Source: Cytobacillus firmus NBRC 15306 (GTDB lineage: Bacteria > Bacillota > Bacilli > Bacillales > Cytobacillaceae). From it: a DNA stretch of 64,000 nucleotides. Below the pieces are notes generated by a model, which saw nothing but the letters and a program-made list of their open reading frames with translations, searched no databases and had not been told where the DNA came from. Numbering within the stretch: position 1 is the stretch's first letter; each line of letters begins with the position of its first letter. The translations under genes were made by a program, and so were the position numbers. Location of the stretch: the NCBI RefSeq assembly GCF_001591465.1, contig NZ_BCUY01000014.1, forward strand, positions 1-64,000. Reading direction: 5' to 3'. Positions 34,207-42,436 of this stretch are shown in pieces.

Positions 34207-35406
34207 TCATTCTAAATAAACGGGCGGCTGCACCTTTCTGCAAAAAAAGATACCGTCATAATGCTTTTGAGGATAAATGGAAATCGGCAGCTGCCCCATC
34301 ATCCCTGCTTCAAGGAGCTGCCATCTCCGCTTCATCCAGTTTCGTTCCGGAAGCCCCTTGTCACATAAAGGCACAAAGCTGTCATGCCGGCAAGCCTCCA
34401 TGAACAAACTTTCCAGGTGCTTATTTTTGGAGGCATCAATGGAAAAGCGAACTCTTAGCAGGGAAGCAAACTCACCTGCTCCTGCATAAAAACCTATCGA
34501 ATAAACCTGATCGCCATAACATTTTGATAGCAGCTGTCCTACATTCGTAATTCCAAACAGCTTAGAAGTTACTGTTTTGCTTTTCCTGATGTGAAAATTA
34601 TGAGCCCAAACTATGACTTTTTCACCCTTGTAATACTCTTCTAATAACCACTGCAGGTTCTTGAACATATTCGTTCCCCGCATGATGCCAGATGCAATCC
34701 AGCTTTTTGTATTGATTTCCAGCCACTTTAGCCGATTTTCAAGTCCTTTCCTAATAATTAAAAAGATCTTTTCTTTTTCCAAATCAGCTTCCTTCAATCT
34801 GGTCTGAAAAAGTTCCAGACTTGTATGATATAGTTCCATACACATATGTATTTGTTCTCTGAGCTGCTTACGTATTTTCGTTTGTCCCCTTAGCTCCTCA
34901 TCAATGGTGAAAAATACTGTTTCTGCCTGATGGATGGAATCATATAGTTCTTCATCTGAATGGAGTCCAAGCCATTCCAGCATCCGCTGAGAGACCTCCT
35001 GGTATGCGGGCTGAATATCCATTCCTGAAATATGAAGGCCATCTGCCCAGGACTCCTGAAATAAAGGAATCATCTCTTCATTATGAAAAATATCAAGAAG
35101 ACTGTGCTGAATTTGTTCTTTAGCAGGCAGGTTTTTCAGAAGTCTTCTGCTTAATATCGCTTCAAGCAAGCCGCTCTCCAATACAACAGCATTAAATCCA
35201 TGGACCTTATGTAAATACTTAATCATATTCACTTTTGTTCTATAAAAATCTCCGATCCCATGGCTGCTCTCTCCCAGCAGAACAATCTTTTTCCCTGAAA
35301 CATATGGATCAATGCAGGAGAAATCTGCAGGATCCTTTATTTCACAGCTCTGACCGGCTATTTGATCTTTCCAAAGTGATTTTGTTTTTCGTGTAATGAA
35401 ATTCAT
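34207..35406 (-). CDS. erythromycin esterase family protein
   Basis: A 399-residue protein of the EreA/EreB-like family. The hallmark LLGESSHGIGDFY (Glu and catalytic His) is near residue 45, then VVLESG, SGMDIQ, and VIVWAHNFHIRKS with the second His. Family members hydrolyse the macrolide lactone ring or other esters; most chromosomal homologues have unknown substrates. Whether this one confers resistance cannot be said from sequence. The start is ATG 35406 after GGAGG. Confidence 0.88.
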   Translation of the reverse strand: MNFITRKTKSLWKDQIAGQSCEIKDPADFSCIDPYVSGKKIVLLGESSHGIGDFYRTKVNMIKYLHKVHGFNAVVLESGLLEAILSRRLLKNLPAKEQIQHSLLDIFHNEEMIPLFQESWADGLHISGMDIQPAYQEVSQRMLEWLGLHSDEELYDSIHQAETVFFTIDEELRGQTKIRKQLREQIHMCMELYHTSLELFQTRLKEADLEKEKIFLIIRKGLENRLKWLEINTKSWIASGIMRGTNMFKNLQWLLEEYYKGEKVIVWAHNFHIRKSKTVTSKLFGITNVGQLLSKCYGDQVYSIGFYAGAGEFASLLRVRFSIDASKNKHLESLFMEACRHDSFVPLCDKGLPERNWMKRRWQLLEAGMMGQLPISIYPQKHYDGIFFCRKVQPPVYLE

Positions 35407-35572
35407 TAACAAGCCTCCAACTTACCTCGCGGGTCCCAAAATGACTATATTTATTAGTACGATTTGGAAATAAATTGGTTTCACCTATTCATATATTTGG
35501 CAAAAGGAGCCTTCAAAAAGGTAAAATAACTTGAATCCATTCGCAGAAGAAACGGGGAGACTATATGAATGC

Positions 35573-35967
35573 CTATACTGTGGGTGCGACAATATCAAAC
35601 CCCAGCTTATCAGCAAAAATGGCTTCTTCCACTGAAGAGACATCTGCCATCAGCAGAATATGAGGGTACTTTGATCTTACTTCCTGATAAAACACTTCCA
35701 GACTCTTTCCATCCGGACGGATCCGGTTCGTTGCATCTGTAGCAATGATTTCAGCACCCGTATCAGCTATAGCATCTATCTCTTTCAAGGTTGGTGTAAT
35801 AAAGACTGGATGGCCGTTATATACCTGTTTGATGATGCCGATCACCGGAAGATCGACTTGTTTTTTTATTTCCCGAATATCAGAGACGGAGTTAGCCCGG
35901 ATGCCAACTGCCCCTCCCTCCTTTGCAGCTAATGCCATGCATCCCATAATGAATGGGCTATGAGCCC
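35573..35967 (-). pseudogene. nanE: nanE fragment (ManNAc-6-P 2-epimerase)
   Basis: Only the central half of N-acetylmannosamine-6-phosphate epimerase remains. Homology starts at HSPFIMG(C)[14 protein letters not shown], includes LPVIGIIKQ and [13 protein letters not shown], and stops after KLGFDIV. The normal protein is about 230 residues; both ends are missing. An in-frame stop lies just before the homology. No other sialic-acid gene is nearby. A relic, not a functional gene. Confidence 0.8.
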
Positions 35968-36128
35968 TTTACCCCAATAATCCTTTAACAGATATTCCGG
36001 TTCACCAAACTTCTTTTTCCAAATCTTTTGTGATTGTCTATAGCCCGAATCCAGACAGAACTCTTCCACCCCTTTATCCATTTGAAATGAACCATCAGAA
36101 ATAAAATTAGCGAATCTAAATCCAAATT
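35929..36128 (-). pseudogene. unidentified coding remnant fused to the nanE relic
   Basis: In a different frame from nanE, about 55 residues of protein-like sequence can be read (SDGSFQMDKGVEEFCLDSGY, then [19 protein letters not shown]), without a start codon or ribosome-binding site. It runs into the nanE relic, ending at a TAG at 35929. It looks like the end of an unrelated gene joined to nanE by a deletion. Family not recognised. Confidence 0.4.
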
Positions 36129-36143
36129 TGGAAGATCCTCTGA

Positions 36144-36599
36144 TTACTGAATAACCACATTCCCTGCATATTGTGCACTTCCTCTATCAGAACGAAGATT
36201 CACTTCTATTACATATTCACCTTTTTCTTCAGGAAGAGAAAAAGAACGATGGTCATTTAGGGCTAATTGAATCTCCTTATCATTTTTCCATAGGGAAACT
36301 GATAATTCTTCCACCATAAAATCTTCACTGTCAAACAGCAGATCTATTTTTTTCCCGGCATCATAGGTCAGTGCTTTCTGTTTCTTCGCAAATGATATCC
36401 AATCATTTGTTTCTTTCTTGATCTGCTTGTTATTTTCTCCTCTCCAATCAACATTTGCTTCCTTTAATTCTGCTGACTGTACACTATCGGTGTTTGAGAG
36501 AGTTACAGCTGGCGGAGTGAAATCATATTCTTCCGCTATGCAGCCTGCCAAAGCCATAACCAGCCATAACCCGGCAGCCAGTTTCCAAAAATATTTCAT
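36144..36599 (-). CDS. lipoprotein of unknown function
   Basis: A 151-residue protein with a lipoprotein signal (MKYFWKLAAGLWLVMALAGC, lipobox LAGC), followed by a helical linker and a beta-rich C-terminal domain (SVSLWKNDKEIQLALN to YAGNVVIQ), possibly immunoglobulin-like. Anchored on the outer face of the membrane. I do not recognise a named family. The small Gly/Cys-tail gene at 36634 lies 34 bp upstream on the same strand and may be co-transcribed. Confidence 0.7.
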   Translation of the reverse strand: MKYFWKLAAGLWLVMALAGCIAEEYDFTPPAVTLSNTDSVQSAELKEANVDWRGENNKQIKKETNDWISFAKKQKALTYDAGKKIDLLFDSEDFMVEELSVSLWKNDKEIQLALNDHRSFSLPEEKGEYVIEVNLRSDRGSAQYAGNVVIQ

Positions 36600-36633
36600 T
36601 TAGCACCTCTATTTTTTATAATATTGCCTGGAT

Positions 36634-36825
36634 TCAGTCACCGCCTCCTCCGCAGCCGCCGCCATCAGCGCTAAAACTATCACAGCTATCCGAGCTGCTG
36701 CTATAATCTCCTATATAATGATGGGAGGAGGAATTCCCTCTATCATAAGTACGTTTTGATGGTTTGGATCCGCTAATACCAATCACAATAATAAGAAGCA
36801 AACCCATAATAATTATTCCTGACAT
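36634..36825 (-). CDS. small TM protein with Ser/His linker and GGGCGGGG tail
   Basis: A 63-residue protein: one TM helix (MSGIIIMGLLLIIVIGI), a polar Ser/His/Tyr-rich linker (SSSHHYIGDYSSSSDSCD) and a Gly-Cys tail GGGCGGGGD. Such tails occur in small Bacillaceae proteins of unknown role. The start is ATG 36825, 8 bases after AAGGGG. Confidence 0.65.
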   Translation of the reverse strand: MSGIIIMGLLLIIVIGISGSKPSKRTYDRGNSSSHHYIGDYSSSSDSCDSFSADGGGCGGGGD

Positions 36826-36972
36826 GTCCATCACCCCTTATTTCTCTATACGGATGATGGCTTATTTAGTTTCAGAAAATTTACAAAATAATAACCTTTA
36901 TTAAATTCCAGCAAGCTTTGCCGAAAAAACTAGTAAGATGCTTTTGATTAAATAGAAAATGAGGATTTTAAA

Positions 36973-37440
36973 ATGGAAGAAATTCTAGTTTACAGGTATG
37001 AAGATGTCATTCACGCCCCGATTGATTTGGTTTTTAAATACGTGGATGACGATGAAAAAATAAAGCTCTGGAATACCATGCTGATCGAAAACATTTATGA
37101 CAATGAGGAAAACAAAGCAGTCCCGCAGCCTGGGACCAAGTTTGTTACCGTTCAGAAATTGGATAAAAAAATCCTCAAAATCGAATCCGAGCTGATCGAA
37201 TATGAGGCTCCCTATAAAGTGGTTATGCACTCCCATTCCAAAGAGGGATTAAGCATTTCAAGGTATCTCTTATCAAGGGAACATGACGGGACGCGTCTGA
37301 TTGTAGAAGCAAGCCTGATTCCGAGCAGCCTCTTTTATAAGCTGACAACCAAACTTTTAGGCTGGACGGTTAAATTTGTGTTTGAAGATCAATACCAGAA
37401 CTTGAAGAAATATGTTGAGAATGAGGCGGAAGAAGATTGA
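36973..37440 (+). CDS. SRPBCC (START-like) family protein
   Basis: A 155-residue helix-grip protein. The pattern VIHAPIDLVFKYVDDDEKIKLWN at the N-terminus and a C-terminal amphipathic helix (WTVKFVFEDQYQNLKKYVE) are typical of polyketide-cyclase/START-like lipid or hydrophobic ligand binders. Function unknown. GAGGA precedes the ATG. It is monocistronic, convergent with chaB, and shares a terminator. Confidence 0.8.
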   Translation: MEEILVYRYEDVIHAPIDLVFKYVDDDEKIKLWNTMLIENIYDNEENKAVPQPGTKFVTVQKLDKKILKIESELIEYEAPYKVVMHSHSKEGLSISRYLLSREHDGTRLIVEASLIPSSLFYKLTTKLLGWTVKFVFEDQYQNLKKYVENEAEED

Positions 37441-37441
37441 A

Positions 37442-37470
37442 AAAAGGTGTCCTCAAACCGGACACCTTTT
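37442..37470. terminator. bidirectional terminator
   Basis: AAAAGGTGTCC pairs perfectly with GGACACCTTTT around a 7-base loop, between the SRPBCC gene and chaB. Confidence 0.88.
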
Positions 37471-37476
37471 AACTAG

Positions 37477-37680
37477 TTACTCTTCCTTTTCAACCCATTT
37501 ATCATCATCATTCTTCTCATATTTCTTCTTCACTGCACTCCAGGCCACCTTAAAGGCCGTTTCTTCTTCGTCATACTCTTCACTTGCAGAATTAAACGCT
37601 TCCTTAAAGATTTCCTGGGCGTGATGCGGAAGATTGTCTTTAACAGAGTCTGGCAGATCGCTTAGTTTATCGTATGGCAT
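37477..37680 (-). CDS. chaB: ChaB family protein
   Basis: A 67-residue acidic helical protein with the ChaB pattern PDSVKDNLPHHAQEIFKEAFNSA and AFKVAWSAVKKKYEK. In E. coli ChaB is linked to the ChaA cation antiporter; in Bacillus it is a stand-alone stress-associated protein of unknown mechanism. GAGGAG precedes the ATG. No chaA nearby. Confidence 0.88.
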   Translation of the reverse strand: MPYDKLSDLPDSVKDNLPHHAQEIFKEAFNSASEEYDEEETAFKVAWSAVKKKYEKNDDDKWVEKEE

Positions 37681-37794
37681 TTTTGTCTCCTCCCCTGCAC
37701 AAGTACTTATAGGTATTTTTCCTGATTATGTTTGTTTTAAACACAGACAAGAATACCCTCATACAGAAAAGCTAATCGGCTGGTCATCCATCGT

Positions 37795-37899
37795 TTAAAT
37801 CCAATCTTTCACATAAGCCACTAATCCGATCATAGAACCAATTACTGCGCCAAAAAGCACATAATGACGGGTTTGGAGCTGCGCGAGCTTTTTCGTCAA
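37795..37899 (-). CDS. 34-residue single-TM peptide
   Basis: TTG start at 37899 with an excellent AGGAGGGA site. A short basic N-terminus (MTKKLAQLQTRHY) precedes one membrane helix with small residues (VLFGAVIGSMIGLVAYV) and DWI at the end. It resembles the 40-residue peptide at 2180 in architecture. Function unknown. Confidence 0.55.
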   Translation of the reverse strand: MTKKLAQLQTRHYVLFGAVIGSMIGLVAYVKDWI

Positions 37900-37974
37900 C
37901 CTAATCCCTCCTGAACTTTGTTTCTAGATTCTACGATTTTTTCTGGAAAAGGTATCAATTTCCCCATAAAAATG

Positions 37975-38451
37975 CTATTCCTGAATCGGCAGCACCGTCG
38001 AATCCTTAATCTCCCTCAGCGCCAGGCTGGTCTGTATTTTCGTGATTCCCATTTCATTCAGCTTCCTGATGAACATCTCCAGCCCCTTGCGATCCTTGCA
38101 CGCCACTTTCAAAAGATAATCATACTCTCCTGTTAAACAATGACATTCTAAAACTTCCTTCATGGATTCCAGCGTCTTTTCAAGAGATTCCAGCTTTTCC
38201 GCCTGATGCATATTGGTGCTCATAAACACGAAGCATAATAAATCAAAGCCCAGCTTCTCATGGCTTAGAATAGCGACATGCTCCTGGATATACCCTTCCG
38301 CTTCTAGCCTCTTAATTCTCGCATGCACAGCCGGAGCTGACAGATTCACTCTTTTCGACAGTTCCAGATTGCTGATCCGCGCATCCTTTTGAAGCAAATC
38401 CAAAATTTTTATATCCAGGTGATCCAGTACCTTACTTACAATCGATTCCAC
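37975..38451 (-). CDS. Lrp/AsnC family transcriptional regulator
   Basis: A 158-residue feast/famine regulator. The helix-turn-helix (DARISNLELSKRVNLSAPAV, about 22-42) is followed by a RAM ligand-binding domain containing GEYDYLLKVACKD. It forms octamers that respond to amino acids. GTG start after AAAGGGTGG. It is divergent from an EamA exporter at 38660, so it probably controls amino-acid or metabolite efflux. Confidence 0.9.
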   Translation of the reverse strand: MESIVSKVLDHLDIKILDLLQKDARISNLELSKRVNLSAPAVHARIKRLEAEGYIQEHVAILSHEKLGFDLLCFVFMSTNMHQAEKLESLEKTLESMKEVLECHCLTGEYDYLLKVACKDRKGLEMFIRKLNEMGITKIQTSLALREIKDSTVLPIQE

Positions 38452-38659
38452 TGTCCATCCACCCTTTTCAATTATTCAAAATCCTGTTCAATTCACATAC
38501 CCAAACTGAATTTTTTATACTAATAATCCAATATACTTTTAATTATTTCGAATTAATATCATTATACAAAATTATCTTTTGTTTAATGTAAAAAATGTTA
38601 AAATTATTCATATAAACAATGTCATTGTGCACAATGGCTCTGAAAAGGGGCTAAATGAC

Positions 38660-39613
38660 GTGAAATATTATCTTCTCCTTTTATTAACAAGCTTACTTTG
38701 GGGCGGAAATTTTATTGTTGGAAAAACGCTTGTGGACCACGCAACTCCTATTACCTTAACCATTTTAAGATGGACCATCGCCATTATCTGCCTCGTTCCT
38801 CTTGTCTGGCATAAAGAGAAACGGCTAATTCCGCCGAAAAATGCCTTACTGCCATTATTTCTGATGGGCATCACAGGCGTAGCTTTGTTTCAGGCTCTGC
38901 AATTCATGGCACTTGAAAAAACATCGGCTACGAATGTTGGGTTAATTTCAACATTGAACATGTTTTCGATTGCTGCATTCTCTTTCTTTTTTCTTAAAGA
39001 AAAAATGAATTCACTTCAATTCCTTTCCATGTATGTTTCATTATTCGGCGTTTTGCTTGTCCTCTCAAAAGGGAACTTGGAATTATTATTTTCAATGGAA
39101 TTTAATGTGGGAGATCTCTATATGATGGCAGCTGTAGGTATGTGGGGAATCTATTCGGTCTGCAGCAAATGGGCCATGTCTTTTGTTTCACCAATGATGT
39201 CCATCTTGTACTCAGGCATATTTGGCCTTCTTGCTCTACTGCCATTCGGCACTGCTGATTTCACCGTTACAGATGTCAGTGCTTCCTTTCTTTTATCCAT
39301 TCTGTATACGGGTCTGATTTCAACAGTCCTATGCATGGTGCTCTGGAACATCGGGATCAGCCAGCTGGGACCAAGCGCTTCCGGGCTGTTCCTGAACTTT
39401 AATCCGATTTTCACAGCCCTCTTGGCTTTTATCTTCTTAGGAGAAGTTATGAACTGGATACAAGCCATTGGAAGCATCATTGTCATTGCGGGTTGTTTCT
39501 TATTTTCGGCACTTAAAACCAGGCCTGGAAAAACAACAATGGGGATTCCTGCACCAGTGTTTAAGAGAGGGACAGAGGGAGGGACAGAGGGACAGGTTCC
39601 TCGTCCCAGTTAA
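38660..39613 (+). CDS. EamA/DMT family transporter
   Basis: A 317-residue ten-TM drug/metabolite transporter with two EamA repeats (LLWGGNFIVGKTLVDHATP; GDLYMMAAVGMWGIYSVCSKW), typical of amino-acid or metabolite exporters. The GTG at 38660 is chosen: AAAAGGGG lies 9 bases before it, and upstream residues are not hydrophobic. The last 25 or so residues (after FLFSALKTRPGKTT) are encoded by the GGGACAG repeat, so the normal C-terminus has been replaced. Divergent partner: Lrp regulator. Confidence 0.9.
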   Translation: MKYYLLLLLTSLLWGGNFIVGKTLVDHATPITLTILRWTIAIICLVPLVWHKEKRLIPPKNALLPLFLMGITGVALFQALQFMALEKTSATNVGLISTLNMFSIAAFSFFFLKEKMNSLQFLSMYVSLFGVLLVLSKGNLELLFSMEFNVGDLYMMAAVGMWGIYSVCSKWAMSFVSPMMSILYSGIFGLLALLPFGTADFTVTDVSASFLLSILYTGLISTVLCMVLWNIGISQLGPSASGLFLNFNPIFTALLAFIFLGEVMNWIQAIGSIIVIAGCFLFSALKTRPGKTTMGIPAPVFKRGTEGGTEGQVPRPS

Positions 39614-39648
39614 AAATTCGGGAACAGAACCTGTCTCCTTGTCCCTTT
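39566..39648. repeat. GGGACAG dispersed repeat, copy 4 (expanded)
   Basis: GGGACAG is iterated three times, followed by GGTTCC...GTCCC, an AT spacer, and the inverted arm GAACCTGTCTCC...GTCCC. Together they can form a large hairpin. It overlaps the 3' end of the EamA gene and may serve as its terminator. Confidence 0.7.
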
Positions 39649-39655
39649 CTAATTA

Positions 39656-40039
39656 TTAGTGCGGTATTGAATGTGTAATCAAATAAAATACCATAAATAT
39701 ACTAAACAAGAATAGCAGAATTAACACCGTATAAAAAACCTTTCTCCAAAATCCGCCTATGTAGTAGATACTTACTAAAAAGTAATAGATTAATGCACTT
39801 CCAAAAGTAAACAGAAGAAATTCTTTCGTTTCTTCCTTTGATGGCAGTGGTGTCGTCACATTTGTTAAAGCCATACCACCGAAAATAAATAGGCCTATAC
39901 CATATAATAAATTTTTCAGGCTTACTTCTCTTTTATCATCTTTAGTTTTCAAGATACCTTCCCCCTTAAATAGTGGTACGAATTCCCAAAGTGAAAGTTT
40001 CACCCAATGTTTACTTTTCTGCATTTCTCTAACAGACAT
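39656..40039 (-). CDS. small membrane protein of unknown family
   Basis: The C-terminal part is clear: a polar N-terminus (WVKLSLWEFVPLFKGEG, KTKDDKREVSLKN) and three TM helices (LLYGIGLFIFGGMAL, FLLFTFGSALIYYFLVSIYYIGG, VFYTVLILLFLFSIFMVFYLI). The start is uncertain: no in-frame ATG has a ribosome-binding site, and the longer frame (to 40198) crosses a GC-rich hairpin at 40090, so I give the ATG at 40039. Possibly a 5'-damaged gene. Confidence 0.5.
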   Translation of the reverse strand: MSVREMQKSKHWVKLSLWEFVPLFKGEGILKTKDDKREVSLKNLLYGIGLFIFGGMALTNVTTPLPSKEETKEFLLFTFGSALIYYFLVSIYYIGGFWRKVFYTVLILLFLFSIFMVFYLITHSIPH

Positions 40040-40089
40040 AGCATATAAATTAGCAAGCTCATTAACTCTAATATTTATATATCTAATAA

Positions 40090-40122
40090 GGGGGTGCTGA
40101 ACGCGATGCAGTTTGCACCCCC
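40090..40122. repeat. GC-rich hairpin before cwlJ
   Basis: GGGGGTGC (40090-40097) pairs perfectly with GCACCCCC (40115-40122) around a 17-base loop. It lies about 70 bp ahead of cwlJ. No T run follows on either strand, so it is not a standard terminator. Confidence 0.5.
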
Positions 40123-40191
40123 AATTAATATTTTCTCGAGTTAACATGTTTGCAGAATTTCTTAATACAATTCCTTTAGAGGTGATAAAAA

Positions 40192-40632
40192 GTGCCAAGG
40201 GTACAATATACCGACAGCGATGTGGCTTTAATGGCCAGGATGATGAGAGCAGAGGCCGAAGGTGAAGGAAAACTGGGGATGCTGATGGTTGGAAATGTAA
40301 TCGTCAACCGCCGAAAAGCTAATTGCCTCGATTTTGAAGGCTTAAGGACCATCCCGCAAGTCATTTTCCAGGTGCAGGGAGGGAATTATTCTTTTGAAGC
40401 CGTACAAAAAGGAAATGTCTTTTACAACAGGGCACGAGGTGTGGAAAAGAGGTTGGCCAAACAAACCTTAGATTATTGGAGACAGCATCCTTCCAAGTTT
40501 GCTCTCTGGTATTTCAATCCGTACGCTGCTTGTCCTCCAACATGGTACGATCAGCCGTTCTCAGGACAATTCAAACAGCATTGCTATTATGAGCCTAAGG
40601 CTAATACATGTGAAGGTGCTTATATTTGGTGA
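40192..40632 (+). CDS. cwlJ: spore cortex-lytic cell wall hydrolase CwlJ
   Basis: A 146-residue Hydrolase_2 (SleB-type) domain without the peptidoglycan-binding repeat, as in CwlJ. Signature ALMARMMRAEAEGEGKLGMLMVGNVIVNR with the catalytic Glu, then IFQVQGGNYSFEAV and ALWYFNPYAACPPTW. It degrades cortex peptidoglycan during spore germination. GTG start after AGAGGTGA. GerQ, the usual partner for CwlJ localisation, is not in the window. Confidence 0.93.
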   Translation: MPRVQYTDSDVALMARMMRAEAEGEGKLGMLMVGNVIVNRRKANCLDFEGLRTIPQVIFQVQGGNYSFEAVQKGNVFYNRARGVEKRLAKQTLDYWRQHPSKFALWYFNPYAACPPTWYDQPFSGQFKQHCYYEPKANTCEGAYIW

Positions 40633-40639
40633 CCGCTGC

Positions 40640-40658
40640 CCCCCACACTTTGTGGGGG
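40640..40658 (+). terminator. terminator of cwlJ
   Basis: CCCCCACA-CTT-TGTGGGGG, then TATTTAGATTTT. Confidence 0.75.
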
Positions 40659-40750
40659 TATTTAGATTTTATAAATAAAACTCTTAATTGCACTTTATTT
40701 TTTCAAAAGTTATTCGCATAAATCATCTATCACTTTCTAACAGCCTGCAT

Positions 40751-41584
40751 TTAGTGAGTTTCATTATTCCGTACACACTCTTCTTCAGGCTTCCTGTCAA
40801 CCTGCTTCCACTCGTCATTTCCACTTTTACGGAATTGGGCAATTTCTATATCGGTACCATTGGTTAAAACAGCAAATATGAAGCAATAATCTGCTCCATC
40901 CTTACCATGAAAATAAATATTTTTAATGTATTCATTTCTAACCGTTGGATAAATATGCTGTATCAAATTGCACCAATGTCCATATTTCACCTCTACAACA
41001 GCTTCCCCATCCTGATCCCACCCATGGTATGGTGCGCACAGGAAATCTTCATCTATCTTACCTATTTCAGAAATTCGAAAACCTTCTTCTCCATGTACAA
41101 GACTGATGAATCCGTAAGAATATCCAAAGTACTCAGCATTCTTGCCTTTAGCTCCTACAATCGTTTCAATTTCATAAAAAAATCGTATTCCACGCTTTCC
41201 ATCTGGAACTCGGCATAGCTTGATTAAGCTTGTGTGCCCTATCCCAGAAAATGATTGGACATACCCTTCATAGCTTAATTTATTCTGATATTCGCGAGAC
41301 AAAAAATTATAAGCAATAGGGAATGGAATTTTTGCCTGGCCTATGGTGCCGCAGCTTCTGCCGCCCATATTTTCAGCTTCGCGCAAGATACTGAAGTAAT
41401 TGAGAACCGTGTCTTCGGGGGTTATGGTCAATTGAGGAGGAATCTTGATTTGATCGTGAGTTTTGTCATAGAAGGCAGCAAAGAAATCCCAGGTGCTAAA
41501 CCTTAGATTTAACGCTCGCAAGCAGGAAGGGCGGAAATATTTCTGATGATAGGCTTCTATGTCTTTTTGGTTTAGTCTAAACAT
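40751..41584 (-). CDS. hypothetical protein, 277 residues
   Basis: A soluble protein of 277 residues with no membrane segment or signal. It is rich in aromatic residues and has several Gly/His segments (GGRSCGTIGQAKIPFPIAYNF, YGYSYGFISLVHGEEGFRISEIG, CAPYHGWDQDG). I do not recognise a family. ATG 41584 is chosen, 8 bases after GGGG. It is monocistronic, convergent with cwlJ. Confidence 0.6.
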   Translation of the reverse strand: MFRLNQKDIEAYHQKYFRPSCLRALNLRFSTWDFFAAFYDKTHDQIKIPPQLTITPEDTVLNYFSILREAENMGGRSCGTIGQAKIPFPIAYNFLSREYQNKLSYEGYVQSFSGIGHTSLIKLCRVPDGKRGIRFFYEIETIVGAKGKNAEYFGYSYGFISLVHGEEGFRISEIGKIDEDFLCAPYHGWDQDGEAVVEVKYGHWCNLIQHIYPTVRNEYIKNIYFHGKDGADYCFIFAVLTNGTDIEIAQFRKSGNDEWKQVDRKPEEECVRNNETH

Positions 41585-41696
41585 ATTCATCACCCCGATT
41601 TCAGTTTATGGGCAATGGAGGGAATGGTGTATTGTAATAATTTTCATCGAATTCCATTGTGTTCGGACAAACATAGGCTGACTTGGACAATACACA

Positions 41697-42161
41697 TCAA
41701 ATTCCACCAACATCCATAAGATACACGCCGCCCATAAACACAATCCAGATGAAAACCGGCAAACATAATGATTTCAAAGCATTGCTCCAGCCGCCGATTT
41801 GTTTACGGCGTAAAACAATATCCGTAACGAAATATAATACAGCTGCAGCTAAACTTAATCCAAGCAGAATTAATCCAAAAAGCAAGTGAAGGAGTAATGA
41901 AATATAAAATTCCAGTTTCCTGTTTGTATGATTCGATATGAATAAGGCTATGCAGTCACTAATGACAGAAGTTACTGTGCCATAAACCAAAATGACCGGG
42001 AAGCTGTACAGAAGATAGAAGGGAATGGACAACATAACTCCCTGAAAATACTCGCCAGCTGAATTTAATTCTCCGGCAAACGGATCCGCTGCAATCAGAC
42101 CTAACAAAACGGCGAACAGCGACCCTGCTATAGATGCAGTTATTATTTTTCTTGCCAGCAT
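41697..42161 (-). CDS. four-TM membrane protein, start anomalous
   Basis: 154 residues from the ATG at 42161, with four TM helices (ASIAGSLFAVLLGLIAA; LSIPFYLLYSFPVILVYGTV; YISLLLHLLFGLILLGLSLAA; FIWIVFMGGVYLM). Possibly UPF0715-like, a weak guess. No ribosome-binding site precedes that ATG. An AAAGGG-ATG lies about 30 bases upstream in a different frame, and the in-frame codons between would read YIKYNISQ, a plausible N-terminus. A 1-nt frameshift near the start is likely. Confidence 0.55.
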   Translation of the reverse strand: MLARKIITASIAGSLFAVLLGLIAADPFAGELNSAGEYFQGVMLSIPFYLLYSFPVILVYGTVTSVISDCIALFISNHTNRKLEFYISLLLHLLFGLILLGLSLAAAVLYFVTDIVLRRKQIGGWSNALKSLCLPVFIWIVFMGGVYLMDVGGI

Positions 42162-42235
42162 TTGACTGATATTGTATTTGATATAAAATCATCCCTTTAA
42201 AAAGAATATTGCATGATCACTCACATGCTACCTTT

Positions 42236-42436
42236 TTACCAAATGTAAAAAGCTATAAAAACCATAAAAAATGAAACAGCTACAATTAAATACCCATACT
42301 TTTTTCTGCCTTTTATAAACTCATCCGTCCCCATCACCATCATAAACAAGCTTAACAAATACAAATTAAAGGGCATCCACTCAAAGTTATTAGTAATTAA
42401 CATATAAAGTGCTAAAGGAATAATAATGACGGACAA
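42236..42436 (-). CDS. DUF3953-like small membrane protein (YczI-type)
   Basis: A 66-residue, two-TM protein with the DUF3953 pattern (ALYMLITNNFEWMPFNLYLLSLFMMVMGTDEF, then basic GRKKYGY). The canonical TTG at 42436 has no ribosome-binding site. GGGAGGAT lies about 30 bases upstream, and the frame is open there for LIKIVRIVLS, which matches the family N-terminus but begins with TTA or ATA. The true start codon may have mutated, or AUA is used. Confidence 0.6.
   Translation of the reverse strand: MSVIIIPLALYMLITNNFEWMPFNLYLLSLFMMVMGTDEFIKGRKKYGYLIVAVSFFMVFIAFYIW

Noticed and set aside
34207-35406. Erythromycin esterase and VanZ as an antibiotic-resistance island
   Set aside because: They are 20 kb apart, in ordinary chromosomal context without integrase, IS or resistance partners; family membership alone does not show resistance.
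35560-35670. Short plus-strand frame with GGGGAG before ATG at 35565
   Set aside because: It reads antisense nanE and stops early. The ribosome-binding site may belong to a lost gene, but there is no product to annotate.
41959-42192. 77-residue frame with a proper ribosome-binding site at 42192
   Set aside because: Only the first dozen codons are plausible; beyond them the sequence is the out-of-frame shadow of the four-TM gene. Treated as evidence of a frameshift instead.
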